A DNA stretch of 64,000 nucleotides from Escarpia spicata (Eukaryota; Annelida; Polychaeta; Sabellida; Siboglinidae), in assembly GCA_963995525.1 (NCBI GenBank), contig OZ023213.1:51346481-51410480 (forward strand). Direction: 5' to 3'. Shown piece by piece: positions 1 through 10,600 of the stretch (position 1 is the stretch's first letter; each line of letters begins with the position of its first letter). The position numbers and the translations under genes are program-made. The notes beneath the pieces are model-generated. The model saw only the letters and a program-made list of their open reading frames with translations, had not been told where the DNA came from and did not search any database.

Positions 1-975
1 CAAGAGTGTTATTTTGGAATATTCACCTACAAAATTGGCAACGACATCAATAATTTTACGTTTCGTGACTGTTTTAGCAGTCATTCACGTTGGTCAAATA
101 GCATTTTCAATAACTTTTTATTATCTGAACGTGATAATAATTTTGTACACATTTTTAGAGTACAACAGTTTATTACCTGTTTTGGGTGACCAGTGATTAC
201 GCCATAGCTAAATACGTGTTTTTTACAAATGATGTAGCATATTTATAAGTAGGTTTGATATGTTGCGAAAGAACAGGTTTGTGCGTGACTTGTTTGGTGT
301 GCACATGTGTGTGAGTATCAAATATTTAAAGTGTAAACAATTGAACATAGTAAGCTTTATCTAAATAGTTCCCATGCATCAGAACAAAACGTATTTTGTG
401 GTTAATGCTGTAATTCATGTTAACGTTAACATTTATGCTCCATTCTTCAAATTGAGTACAGTTGGATGATGTTTGGAGGGCTGTAACAGGTTTCAGGTGT
501 ATTTTTAATCACTCACACCAGCCTACTAGTAGACATAACATATGCATAACATAGACAATGACATCTAAAACATTGTATTAAAAACACATTGTGTTTTATC
601 TTGTTGATAAGCTAATAAAATATATCATGCTACTTTATAACATTTCTTTACATCTGTTTGGTCCTACTGGATCTAGTGTGCTGATTTTATTCTTAAAAAA
701 TGAATGTGATACATTATAAACGGAAATAAAATTATGTTGTTGCAAATAAGGTATCATTCGAAAAATAAAATAGGTCATAGGTATTTTATTTTACAAAAAT
801 AACACTAAAATTGCAGCAGTTTACATACTAGTATTAATGTCATCAGCATTATTTGGAACCCATCTTGAGGCCATGTTCAGCTAACAGCTGTATACACATA
901 CTCAAACATCAGTGCACTGGGCTGTCACCGTCTGTGAGATTTTGACACTTTGGTGTTAATTATTTTGGGTCCTTT
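1..975. other. AT-rich non-coding stretch
   Basis: No coding signal, tandem structure or recognisable element is visible here. The short reading frames are what AT-rich sequence gives by chance. Confidence 0.5.
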
Positions 976-982
976 GTCCCTG

Positions 983-1240
983 TGCTGTATATTGCCCCAC
1001 TGACACCCTATTGTCACATAGTCAAACAAGATGCCTGTGGATGGGCTGTATATTGCCCCACTGACACCCTATTGTCACACAGTCAAACAAGATGCCTGTG
1101 GATGGGCTGTATATTGCCCCACTGACACCCTATTGTCACACAGTCAAACAAGATGCCTGTGGATGGGCTGTATATTGCCCCACTGACACCCTATTGTCAC
1201 ATAGTCAAACAAGATGCCTGTGGATGGGCTGTATTGTTAG
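983..1240. repeat. 61-bp minisatellite, about 4 copies
   Basis: The motif ATGCCTGTGGATGGGCTGTA recurs at 1031, 1092, 1153 and 1214, giving an exact 61-bp period. Copies are nearly identical, so the array is recent. The short + strand frame across it (1092-1301) follows from the repeat and is not a gene. Confidence 0.9.
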
Positions 1241-1309
1241 AACCTCCCAGCAAGTGGTCTACTTATTTGACCTTATGCAGAAAGTAATACAGGGCAGTTA
1301 AGCAGTCCA

Positions 1310-1789
1310 GACAATTACCGCCAATCATACCGCTCAGGGTGGTACCGCGATACTGTCAATATACCTTGACCGGCGGATCACAATGATCGGATCGGTGAAT
1401 ACGGTGTCACTAGTGACGTCAGATACTCTGGCCGAGGTGATGAACAGCGCCATTCACCACTAGGATAATCTTGAATTCGATTCGTTGATGAACTGGCAAC
1501 CAATGAAGATTGAACAAACTCGTGTGATATGATATCTTCTGCGGGTCCCCGGAATGAACCCGTTGACAAAATGTTGGAGCATCTGGAGCTGACGCAGCAG
1601 AGTCTCAGGCAAACCGTAAAGTAGCGAATTGCTGTAATCGACGCGAGAAAAACCTAAGGCATGGATTATTTTTTTGCACGCAGCGGTAGTCAAACATTTC
1701 CTGATCCTGGCGTTGCTGTGAATATGGCAGTATGGCACCTGACAAACACGGCGTACATGCACCGCCATTGACACAGTGTCGTCAATAGT
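1310..1789 (-). mobile_element. 3' end of L2-like LINE 'D' (RT C-terminus), split from its body at 6311
   Basis: The minus strand encodes the tail of a non-LTR reverse transcriptase: RVCQVPYCHIHS, then IHALGFSRVDYSNSLLYGLP, then LQMLQHFVNGFI, then in a shifted frame PEYLTSLVTPYSP. These match the usual post-RT segment of L2/Rex-type elements (LDYCNSLLYGLP...LQ.VQN.AARL). The reading resumes exactly where the LINE at 6311-7668 stops: that piece ends in IGVTI and this one starts TIDDTVSMAVHV. Both edges carry AATAGT (1784-1789 and 6311-6316). It is therefore the same element interrupted by element A. Frameshifts make it a relic. Confidence 0.8.
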
Positions 1790-1895
1790 CTTAGGTCTTA
1801 GATGATTTACTCCAAACAGCCCAAACTTTAGCTAACGCAAGAGTTGTATGGTGCTTGTTTGTGCGCATGCGTTGTGGGTAGTTTGTTTGTTTGTT

Positions 1896-2351
1896 TTATA
1901 GGCACTTTAGATGATTGGGTGTGGTGAAAGGGAGGTTTATGATCGCTGTTTGAAACGCTATGGGGCTTTCTAGTTTAGTAATCGGTGGTGGAATCATATT
2001 CCAGATTCGAACTGCTCGGGGGTAGAAAGAGAACACTGCTGCATTGATGCGGCACCTAGGGGCTACGTAGTGGCCACGGTTTTTTGACTGTATTAGTAGA
2101 CCTGGTGGGGGTGTGATGTTGATTATGTTAATTAATATTTTGTATAATGTCATGGCTTCTTCGATAATGCGTCGTCGTTCAAGAGTTGACCATCCAAGGG
2201 TGGCTATTAGGTCTGCTGCGTTTGTTTGGCGTCTGTGGTCATTTCTGACAAATCTGGCAGCACAATGTTGTACTCTTTCAAGGTGTTTAATTTGGGTGGC
2301 AGTGTGTGGATTGACATACTCGAGTTTTGGTCGGATTAGCATGTTTAACAA
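1896..2351 (-). pseudogene. LINE A RT C-terminal domain (relic)
   Basis: The 151-codon minus frame gives NMLIRPKLEYVNP, HLERVQHCAARFV and RAVRIWNMIPPP. This is the standard non-LTR post-RT region (RPKLEY, LE.VQ..AARFV, WN.LP). It continues the frame ending in VKETAYN on the far side of the inner insertion at 2346-3163. No stop interrupts this segment. Confidence 0.75.
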
Positions 2352-3163
2352 GATTTAACAAGATTGCCACCCAGAAAATTACTCTGGATGGCAGGTGGAC
2401 AAGGAAGCATTTTGGCTTATCGAGAGTCCAATACTTGTTATCTACATGTATCCCGCCCTTTTAAGGTATGTGTCGATTTTATTTTTAAACATATTCACGC
2501 TACTAGCACCAACACAATCAGGAGATAATCTGTTCCATTCATTTACAGTCCTTTGTGAAAATGATAACTTTCTTATATATAATATACACTGCTCCTTTAC
2601 TAATGTAGCTTCATGTCCTCTGGTCCTTCTATCTTTCTTAACTGAGAAAAAAATATTACTATCAATATTTTCATAACCATTCAATATTTTAAACACTTCT
2701 ATCTGATCTCCTCTCAATCTCCTGGTCTCTAGTGTTGTTAAACCACATTCTTTTATGCGTATTTCGTAACTAAGATCCCTCAGTTTTGGTATCATTTTAG
2801 TCGCTTTCCTCTGTACTCTTTCTAGCATATCTATGTCCTTCTTGCGATATGGCCTCCATGCTTGTATACAATATTCTAAATGAGGCCTCACTATTGTTTT
2901 GTACAGCGGTACTATTAATTATGTTTCCTTATACGCTACATTTCGCCTAATTAATCCAAGGATTTGATTTCCCTTTGAAGCTGCAATTCCGCACTGCTCT
3001 GAAACTTTCATATCAGCACTAATGGTTAACCCTAAGTCCTTTTCTTTTACAGTAGTACTTAGAACAGTACCCCCCATTTTATATTTTACCTCTTCATTCC
3101 CATAACCTGTGTGGAGGCATTTACATTTCCCAAAATTGAACAGCATTTGCCACTTTTCAGACC
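2346..3163 (-). mobile_element. 820-bp CR1-B 3' fragment nested in LINE A
   Basis: Minus-strand frames (SEKWQMLFNFGKCKCLHTG; DLGLTISADMKVSEQCGIAA; DIDMLERVQRKATKM; RTVNEWNRLSPDCVGASSVN) match the C-terminal third of the CR1 at 32.8-37.3 kb. The 3' end carries two copies of AATCTTGTTA. The 5' breakpoint falls within about 4 bp of that in a second fragment at 48071-48892. One stop follows KET (about 2919). It splits LINE A between TAYN and MLIRP, with at most 3 bp of target duplication. Confidence 0.85.
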
Positions 3164-3164
3164 G

Positions 3165-4030
3165 TTATAGGCTGTTTCTTTTACTTCAGGTTTGCATGGT
3201 CCGAGGGTTCGTTTGATCATGCCTAGGACATTTGAAGATTTGGAAGCTATGTCAGTGATATGGTTAGGCCAGGTTAGTTTAGAATCTAATTTTATTCCAA
3301 GATATGTGTGGCTAGAGGCGGTAGAGAGTGACATGCCAAAGAGTGAATATGAATGTAGTCTGGGTTTGGTTTTGTTTGTTATTGGGAGATGCACACATTT
3401 AGATATGTTAAATTCCATCCGCCAATTGTTAGACCTTGTTTGGAATTTGATCAGGTCAGATTGGAGAGTTTCGTGGTCGGTTTCGGATGTGATTTTGCGA
3501 TATATATAATGCTGTCGTCTGCAAAGAGACGTACGGAAGATTGGACATTTTCGGTTATGTCGTTTATGTAGAGTAAACATAGGACAGGTCCTAGGACTGA
3601 GCTGTTCTTTGTTCTGTCCGACAGGGCTCCATTGACTGAGATTCTCTGTTTGCGATTGGATAGAAACGATTTGATCCAGTTTTGTGTGTTTCCAGTTATT
3701 CCATAGAAAGCTAATTTGGATAGGAGGCGTTTATGGGCGACATTGTCGAAGGCTTTGGCGAAATCGAGTAGGATGGCATCTATTTGTGTCTTATTGTCCA
3801 TAGCAGTCATCCAGTCGTGGACTATCTCGATGAGTTGGGATTCACAAGACAGACCTGGCTGGAATCCATGTTGGAAGTGGAGGATGATGTTGTGTTTGTG
3901 TAAGTGTTTCCACATGTTGCTTAGAATGATATGCTCCATAACTTTGCAGAGGACGCATGTTAACGAAATTGGTCTATAATTAGCAGGGTCGGATTTATGC
4001 TTTTTTGTGTATTGGTGTTACTAGTGCTTG
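3165..4030 (-). pseudogene. LINE A reverse transcriptase (relic)
   Basis: The minus strand shows RT blocks in order: GFQPGLSCESQLIEIVHDW, LLDFAKAFDNVAHKRLLSKL, SSVLGPVLCLLYINDI, then VRLFADDSIIY with the FADD catalytic box intact, then NISKCVHLPI and YLGIKLDSKLTW. The AFDNV aspartate is also present. A frame change falls near 3560-3580, so the ORF is no longer continuous. This block polymerises cDNA from nicked target DNA in active relatives. Confidence 0.8.
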
Positions 4031-4037
4031 GAGCCAA

Positions 4038-5250
4038 TCATCTGGGAGTTTGCAAGTGTTGTATGACTGCTGGAAAATGTGTGTGATGATGGGGTAATTT
4101 CCACTGCAGTCTCTTTAAGGATCTCTTTAAGGCTGGGAGTTCGTCGGGGCCTGTAGCTTTATTTTGGTTTAGGTTTTTCAGTTGCTTAATTACTCCGTCT
4201 ATCCCGATTTCGAGGGAGGGGATATCGCGATGGATGGATGGTGCTAGTTGGGGGATGGGGTAGATTTCTTGAGTAAACATGGAACTAAATTGGTTGTTAA
4301 GTGTATTGGCTTTGTCGTGATCGTTTGTGATCGGTTGGTCGTTTGCTTGCAGTGTAGGGATGCCAATGTATTCTCGTTTGTTTGTTTTAATGAATGACCA
4401 AAATTGTTTTGGGTTTGTTTTTAGGCTGTCTCCAATGTGATTGTTTAGATAGTCTGGGTAGGATTTGGTTGCAGCTTTATTGGCTTGTTTTCGGAGTTGC
4501 CTAAACCTTTCCCAGTCACTAGTACATCCAGTTTGTTTTGCTTTTTTATGGCTTTTGTTGCATTTTCTTTGCATTCTTATTATTTAATGTGTTATCCAGG
4601 GGAGGTGGGTTTTTGCTTTGGTGTTGCGGCTGGGAATATTATTTTTGACTAATGAAGTAAGATTATTCCGGAAAAAGTTCCAATTTGTGTTGACATCTGT
4701 TGAATTTGGGTTCGTGTCAAAGTATGTTGTTGTTAGTTGTTTTATATCGTCTTTAAGCTTATCCCAGTTTGCAGATTTATATTGGAACACTTTGTGTTGT
4801 GGTTTACTGTTACGGACTGGATTTAGGTTCATGTTAACGGTCACAGCTTCGTGATTACTCATGCCGGGAGTGGTATGAGTGTTAGCAATTATCGATGGAT
4901 TAGAAGTGACTATGAGGTCAAGGATATTGCCGGAATCAACTCTTGTGGGATCGTTTACCATGTTTTGTAATCAAAATTCTCTAATTATTTCTAGCAGTTT
5001 GTTATGCTTGCTGGCAGTTCTGTTGTCAGTGGTTTGCTGCTTGCCCCAGTTAATATCAGGAAGGTTGAAGTCACCTGCTATAACTACATTAGGATAAGTT
5101 TTTGTGTGATCTGTACAGTTTTGTTAGGGATTCGTGGAGATCTTCAAGGGATTGAAGGTGGTCACTAGTAGGATGCAAAGTATATGGATTTTTTTCCATA
5201 CTATTTCACAGCTTGAGTTTAGTTTTGTAAGTGGTTCTGCTACAATGTCA
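4038..5250 (-). pseudogene. LINE A endonuclease and linker region (relic)
   Basis: Minus frames 4961-4584 and 4574-4038 encode the end of an apurinic-type endonuclease (TRVDSGNILDLIVTSNPSII, then MSNHEAVTVNMNLNP, matching the ..NILDL..T..P......SDH.. block) and the linker before the RT (LRKQANKAATKSYPDYLNNH; KQLKNLNQNKATGPDELP, the usual pre-RT KATGPDG.P motif). The catalytic SDH is read here as SNH. A break separates the two frames at about 4580. Confidence 0.7.
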
Positions 5251-5312
5251 TCGCGGAAGGCACAGGAACAGGAACTGTTACAAAGGAGATTATATTGATC
5301 TGGACTTATGTC

Positions 5313-5714
5313 TCAACATTTAATGTGTACCCATTGGTTGCACCGGTCGCAGCAGACTGCTTGGTGATTTGAAGCAACAGGCTTTTTACAAAATCCACAG
5401 GGGTGTCTGACTGGGACGGGGTTTGTTTGGATGTCCCCACAGAGGATTAGTAGGACAAGATAACATGTTTTGTGTCCCGATGTAGGGATTGCATAAGCCA
5501 ATTTTGTGTGGTACTTGTTACGGGAGTCTCTGGTGAAAGCTAGTGCCAGTCTAATACGTGTGTCAGTCCAGCAAGACCTGTCATATGTTAGCAGACCATT
5601 TGGATCGTCCGTGAATTGGGTTTGGTCCAGGTGTATCGGGAATTTGGGTATGAATGCAATAAAGATACTAATTAGAACTACCACTGGTGTGCCCATTTTG
5701 GGTGGCACCATCAT
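5313..5714 (-). pseudogene. LINE A N-terminus with 2A-like motif and PHD-like zinc finger
   Basis: The 133-codon minus frame starts with a hydrophobic stretch (VVVLISIFIAFIP). Then comes CYLVLLILCGDIQTNPVP, which resembles the 2A/StopGo form (D-x-E-x-N-P-G-P after a hydrophobic run) with E to Q and G to V changes. A zinc motif follows: CGFC..., AVCCDRC, WVHIKC. Related CR1/L2-group elements in echinoderms and lophotrochozoans carry NPGP leaders before their proteins. Whether this copy could ever have skipped is doubtful given NPVP. Confidence 0.6.
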
Positions 5715-6310
5715 AAAAACAGCTATTGCACAAGCTGCTTTGCTTGTACAGTTATGTTAATGCAGTAAAACAAAATCAAAAACAAGAGATTATATTCCAT
5801 TATAGATGTGGGTATTGTTTTTATTATTAAGTTATATATCACAGCTAATGTAAAATCACAGTAGTTGTAAGATCACAGTAGATGTAAAAGACAGTAGTAA
5901 AATTTGCCAGTTAGTAGACAGTTTATTGTATTGTATATTGTGTTTGCTGTTGGTTTCTTGTGTATTGCTGATAGCCTACAATCCGGATTTGTAACAGTAT
6001 AATACGTAAGCTTTGTGTGAATCGACTGATTTTGGGTTGTTTTTGGCGCGCTTTGTGTAAGTTGTTTACAGATTCGCCATCTTGTTTTGAACTGGTTGTT
6101 ATGGAAGCTAAGGCTAAACCTTTGCAAATCGTGTCTTAGCGTGATTTGATCGCAGATATAACTTTGGGATTATATTCTGGTATATCTAAAATAGTACCTC
6201 GCGCAGTTAACAGTAATAACAAAGTTTAGAAATCGTGAAAATAATCGATAATAGCGGAGCGGGAAAAATCGGAATGGACTACACCTGACGCATGCGCAGA
6301 CCGTAGGACC

Positions 6311-7668
6311 AATAGTAACACCGATGTGCCGAATACATGGTTTCGGCGTGATGTAGCAGCCACATACATCAATGGCTTACATGTTTATGGTTACGCACAA
6401 CGGAAATGACGACGACTTCTGTTTTACTCTCATTTAGAAGAAGGTTGTGGGACGCCATCCATGATTTCCCTTCAGCGGTACATCGCGTTATTCGGCCAAT
6501 GGCAATTGTAACGTGCACTGGCCGTTCACGCGGAAATTCAACATATAGCTGAGTATCTTCAGCATACATGTGGTAATGAAGCTGGTGGCGTTTGAATACA
6601 CGGTAGAGCCCAAGACAGTAGATAGTAAAAATTAGGGGTCCCAGTACGCTACCTTGCGTACACCATAGCACAGATCAACACTTCTTAAGGTGACGCTCCA
6701 GATTTTGACAGCTTGTGTTCGCGGAGAAATATACGACTGTAGCCAGCGGTGCGCGTTGTCACGTATGCCTATGTGGTGAAGTTGTTCGAGCAACAGGCGA
6801 TGATCGACAGTATCGAAGGCAGCACTCAAGCCAATATTACGGTCATCCGAGTATCCGGTGAAAGAAGAATGTCGTCTTGTATACGAACGACGGCTGTTTC
6901 ACAATTGTGTGCAGGGCGGCACGCACTCTGAAAGACATCAAATAAACTATTGGCGTCCATGTGTCGTCGAATTTGCGATGCAACAATCTTCTCGAGGTGT
7001 TTCGAAATAAAACTCAGGATAGATATTGGACGATATTTAGCGACTGATTCAGAGTCGAGGCCACTCTTCTTCAACAACGGTGTTACGACGGCATGTTTCA
7101 TACCAACTGGCACAAAAGACGACTCGATCGATTGGTTCACAGCGCGTGTAAACACCGGAGCCAGCGTGTCAATATCCCATTTAAGTATGGCTGTAGAAAT
7201 TACGTCTATGCCAGGAAACAACTTGCCGGAACCCTGGACAACCTGTCCGCAAATAACGTCAACTGTAGCCAACTGGAAGTCACACAAGGGCTCTACGTCA
7301 CGGCTTTAGTCATTGAAATCAGACCCCAATAGATGGCGTTGTGTGTGGGAGGTAGCCAACTGTATACACATGGCAGCAATCTTGTCTGTAAAGTGTGTAA
7401 CGAACCGTTCAGCTAAGGAACTGGCATCGCCGTCACATTTCGGCAGCACAGGGCCACGAGAGCGGCCCATCAGTCCATTGGTGAAACATTGCTCTGTTAT
7501 CATGGCGTGCTGATTCAATCTCGGTGCGGTAGTATGTGGATTTGGCCAAGACGATGTTTCGCTTGAATAAGTCCCGCAGATCTGTGTACATTTCCCGATT
7601 GACAACGAGACGCATATGTCGTCATCTGCGCTCAGCTTGACTTATCTGTCGTCTCAGTCGCTGCAGTC
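6311..7668 (-). pseudogene. L2-like LINE D reverse transcriptase (relic)
   Basis: Minus frames show, in order, KYRPISILSFISKHLEKIV, QSACRPAHNCETAVVRI, SAAFDTVDHRLLLEQLHHIG, GSVLGPLIFTIY, MYAEDTQLYVEF and LNESKTEVVVI. The catalytic box reads YAED instead of YADD. There are several frame changes (about 6640, 6830 and 7290). Upstream it joins the 76-bp array through TVRHKQPWRTD...QAERR, the pre-RT linker. Downstream it stops at IGVTI and resumes at 1789. Confidence 0.8.
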
Positions 7669-10600
7669 CGTCAGTACGCCAGGGTTGTTTGTGACGCACA
7701 GTTACCACCCGTCGGAAGAGCGGTGCGAGATTGTCCATTAAGGTCGTCAGTACGCCAGGGTTGTCTGTGACTCACAGTTACCATCCGTCGGACGAACGGT
7801 GCGAGATTGTCCATTAAGGTCGTCAGTACGCCAGGGTTGTTTGTGACACACAGTTACCATCCGTCGGAATAGCGGTGCGAGATTGTCCATTAAGGTCGTC
7901 AGTACGCCAGGGTTGTTTGTGACGCACAGTTACCATCCGTCGGACGAACGGTGCGAGATTGTCCATTAAGGTCGTCAGTACGCCAGGGTTGTCTGTGACT
8001 CACAGTTACCATCCGTCGGACGAGCGGTGCGAGATTGTCCATTAAGGTCGTCAGTACGCCAGGGTTGTTTGTGACACACAGTTACCATCCTTCGGACGAG
8101 CGGTGCGAGATTGTCCATTAAGGTCGTCAGTACGCCAGGGTTGTTTGTGACGCACAGTTACCATCCGTCGGACGAACGGTGCGAGATTGTTCATTAAGGT
8201 CGTCAGTACGCCAGGGTTGTTTGTGACACACAGTTACCATCCGTCGGACGAGCGGTGCGAGATTGTCCATTAAGGTCGTCTGTACGCCAGGGTTGTCTGT
8301 GACTCACAGTTACCATCCGTCGGACGAACGGTGCGAGATTGTCCATTAAGGTCGTCAGTACGCCAGGGTTGTTTGTGACGCACAGTTACCATCCGTCGGA
8401 CGAGCGGTGCGAGATTGTCCATTAAGGTCGTCAGTACGCCAGGGTTGTCTGTGACTCACAGTTACCATCCGTCGGACGAGCGGTGCGAGATTGTCCATTA
8501 AGGTCGTCAGTACGCCAGGGTTGTTTGTGACACACAGTTACCATCCGTCGGACGAGCGGTGCGAGATTGTCCATTAAGGTCGTCAGTACGCCAGGGTTGT
8601 CTGTGACTCACAGTTACCCTCCGTCGGACGAACGGTGCGAGATTGTCCATTAAGGTCGTCAGTACGCCAGGGTTTGTTTGTGACGCACAGTTACCATCCG
8701 TCGGACGAGCGGTGCGAGATTGTCCATTAAGGTCGTCAGTACGCCAGGGTTGTGTGTGACACACAGTTACCATCCGTCGGACGAGCGGTGCGAGATTGTC
8801 CATTAAGGTCGTCAGTACGCCAGGGTTGTCTGTGACACACAGTTACCATCCGTCGGACGAGCGGTGCGAGATTGTCCATTAAGGTCGTCAGTACGCCAGG
8901 GTTGTCTGTGACTCACAGTTACCACCCGTCGGACGAGCGGTGCGAGATTGTCCATTAAGGTCGTCAGTACGCCAGGGTTGTTTATGACGCACAGTTACCA
9001 TCCGTCGGACGAGCGGTGCGAGATTGTCCATTAAGGTCGTCAGTACGCCAGGGTTGTTTATGACGCACAGTTACCATCCGTCGGACGAGCGGTGCGAGAT
9101 TGTCCATTAAGGTCGTCAGTACGCCAGGGTTGTTTATGACGCACAGTTACCACCCGTCGGACGAGCGGTGCGAGATTGTCCATTAAGGTCGTCAGTACGC
9201 CAGGGTTGTTTGTGACGCACAGTTACCATCCGTCGGACGAGCGGTGCGAGATTGTCCATTAAGGTCGTCAGTACGCCAGGGTTGTTTGTGACACACAGTT
9301 ACCATCCGTCGGACGAGCGGTGCGAGATTGTCCATTAAGGTCGTCAGTACGCCAGGGTTGTTTGTGACGCACAGTTACCATCCGTCGGACGAACGGTGCG
9401 AGATTGTCCATTAAGGTCGTCAGTACGCCAGGGTTGTCTGTGACTCACAGTTACCATCCGTCGGACGAGCGGTGCGAGATTGTCCATTAAGGTCGTCAGT
9501 ACGCCAGGGTTGTTTGTGACACACAGTTACTATCCTTCGGACGAGCGGTGCGAGATTGTCCATTAAGGTCGTCAGTACGCCAGGGTTGTTTGTGACGCAC
9601 AGTTACCATCCGTCGGACGAACGGTGCGAGATTGTCCATTAAGGTCGTCAGTACGCCAGGGTTGTCTGTGACTCACAGTTACCATCCGTTGGACGAGCGG
9701 TGCGAGATTGTCCATTAAGGTCGTCAGTACGCCAGGGTTGTTTGTGAAACACAGTTACCATCCTTCGGACGAGCGGTGCGAGATTGTCCATTAAGGTCGT
9801 CAGTACGCCAGGGTTGTTTGTGACGCACAGTTACCATCCGTCGGACGAACGGTGCGAGATTGTCCATTAAGGTCGTCAGTACGCCAGGGTTGTTTGTGAC
9901 ACACAGTTACCATCCGTCGGACGAGCGGTGCGAGATTGTCCATTAAGGTCGTCAGTACGCCAGGGTTGTCTGTGACTCACAGTTACCATCCGTCGGACGA
10001 ACGGTGCGAGATTGTCCATTAAGGTCGTCAGTACGCCAGGGTTGTTTGTGACGCACAGTTACCATCCGTCGGACGAGCGGTGCGAGATTGTCCATTAAGG
10101 TCGTCAGTACGCCAGGGTTGTCTGTGACTCACAGTTACCATCCGTCGGACGAGCGGTGCGAGATTGTCCATTAAGGTCGTCAGTACGCCAGGGTTGTTTG
10201 TGACACACAGTTACCATCCGTCGGACGAGCGGTGCGAGATTGTCCATTAAGGTCGTCAGTACGCCAATGTTGTTGTGACACACAGTTACCACCCGTCGGA
10301 CGAGCGGTGCGAGATTGTCCATTAAGGTCGTCAGTACGCCAGGGTTGGTTGTGACACACAGTTACCATCCGTCGGACGAGCGGTGCGAGATTGTCCATTA
10401 AGGTCGTCAGTACGCCAGGGTTGTCTGTGACTCACAGTTACCATCCGTCGGACGAGCGGTGCGAGATTGTCCATTAAGGTCGTCAGTACGCCAGGGTTGT
10501 TTGTGACACACAGTTACCATCCGTCGGACGAGCGGTGCGAGATTGTCCATTAAGGTCGTCAGTACGCCAGGGTTGTCTGTGACGCACAGTTACCATCCGT

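Larger units (their letters stand above)
1790..6310 (-). mobile_element. Near full-length CR1/L2-group LINE 'A' inserted in LINE D, AATAGT target duplication
   Basis: About 4.5 kb on the minus strand, or ~3.7 kb after removing an inner insertion at 2346-3163. In transcription order it holds a 5' region (6310-5720), an N-terminal segment with a 2A-like motif and a PHD-like zinc motif (5714-5313), an endonuclease/linker region (about 5250-4040), a reverse transcriptase (about 4030-3165) and a C-terminal domain (2345-1896). The 3' end near 1790-1803 reads as short tandem CTAAGAC units on the minus strand, the kind of end CR1-like elements have. AATAGT flanks both sides and splits the host LINE's codons cleanly. 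Several frameshifts show it is dead. Confidence 0.8.

Noticed and set aside
8507..10398. ORFs reading MDNLAPLVRR... in the 76-bp array as a protein
   Set aside because: The unit shifts frame at each copy; these are fragments of LINE D linker sequence.
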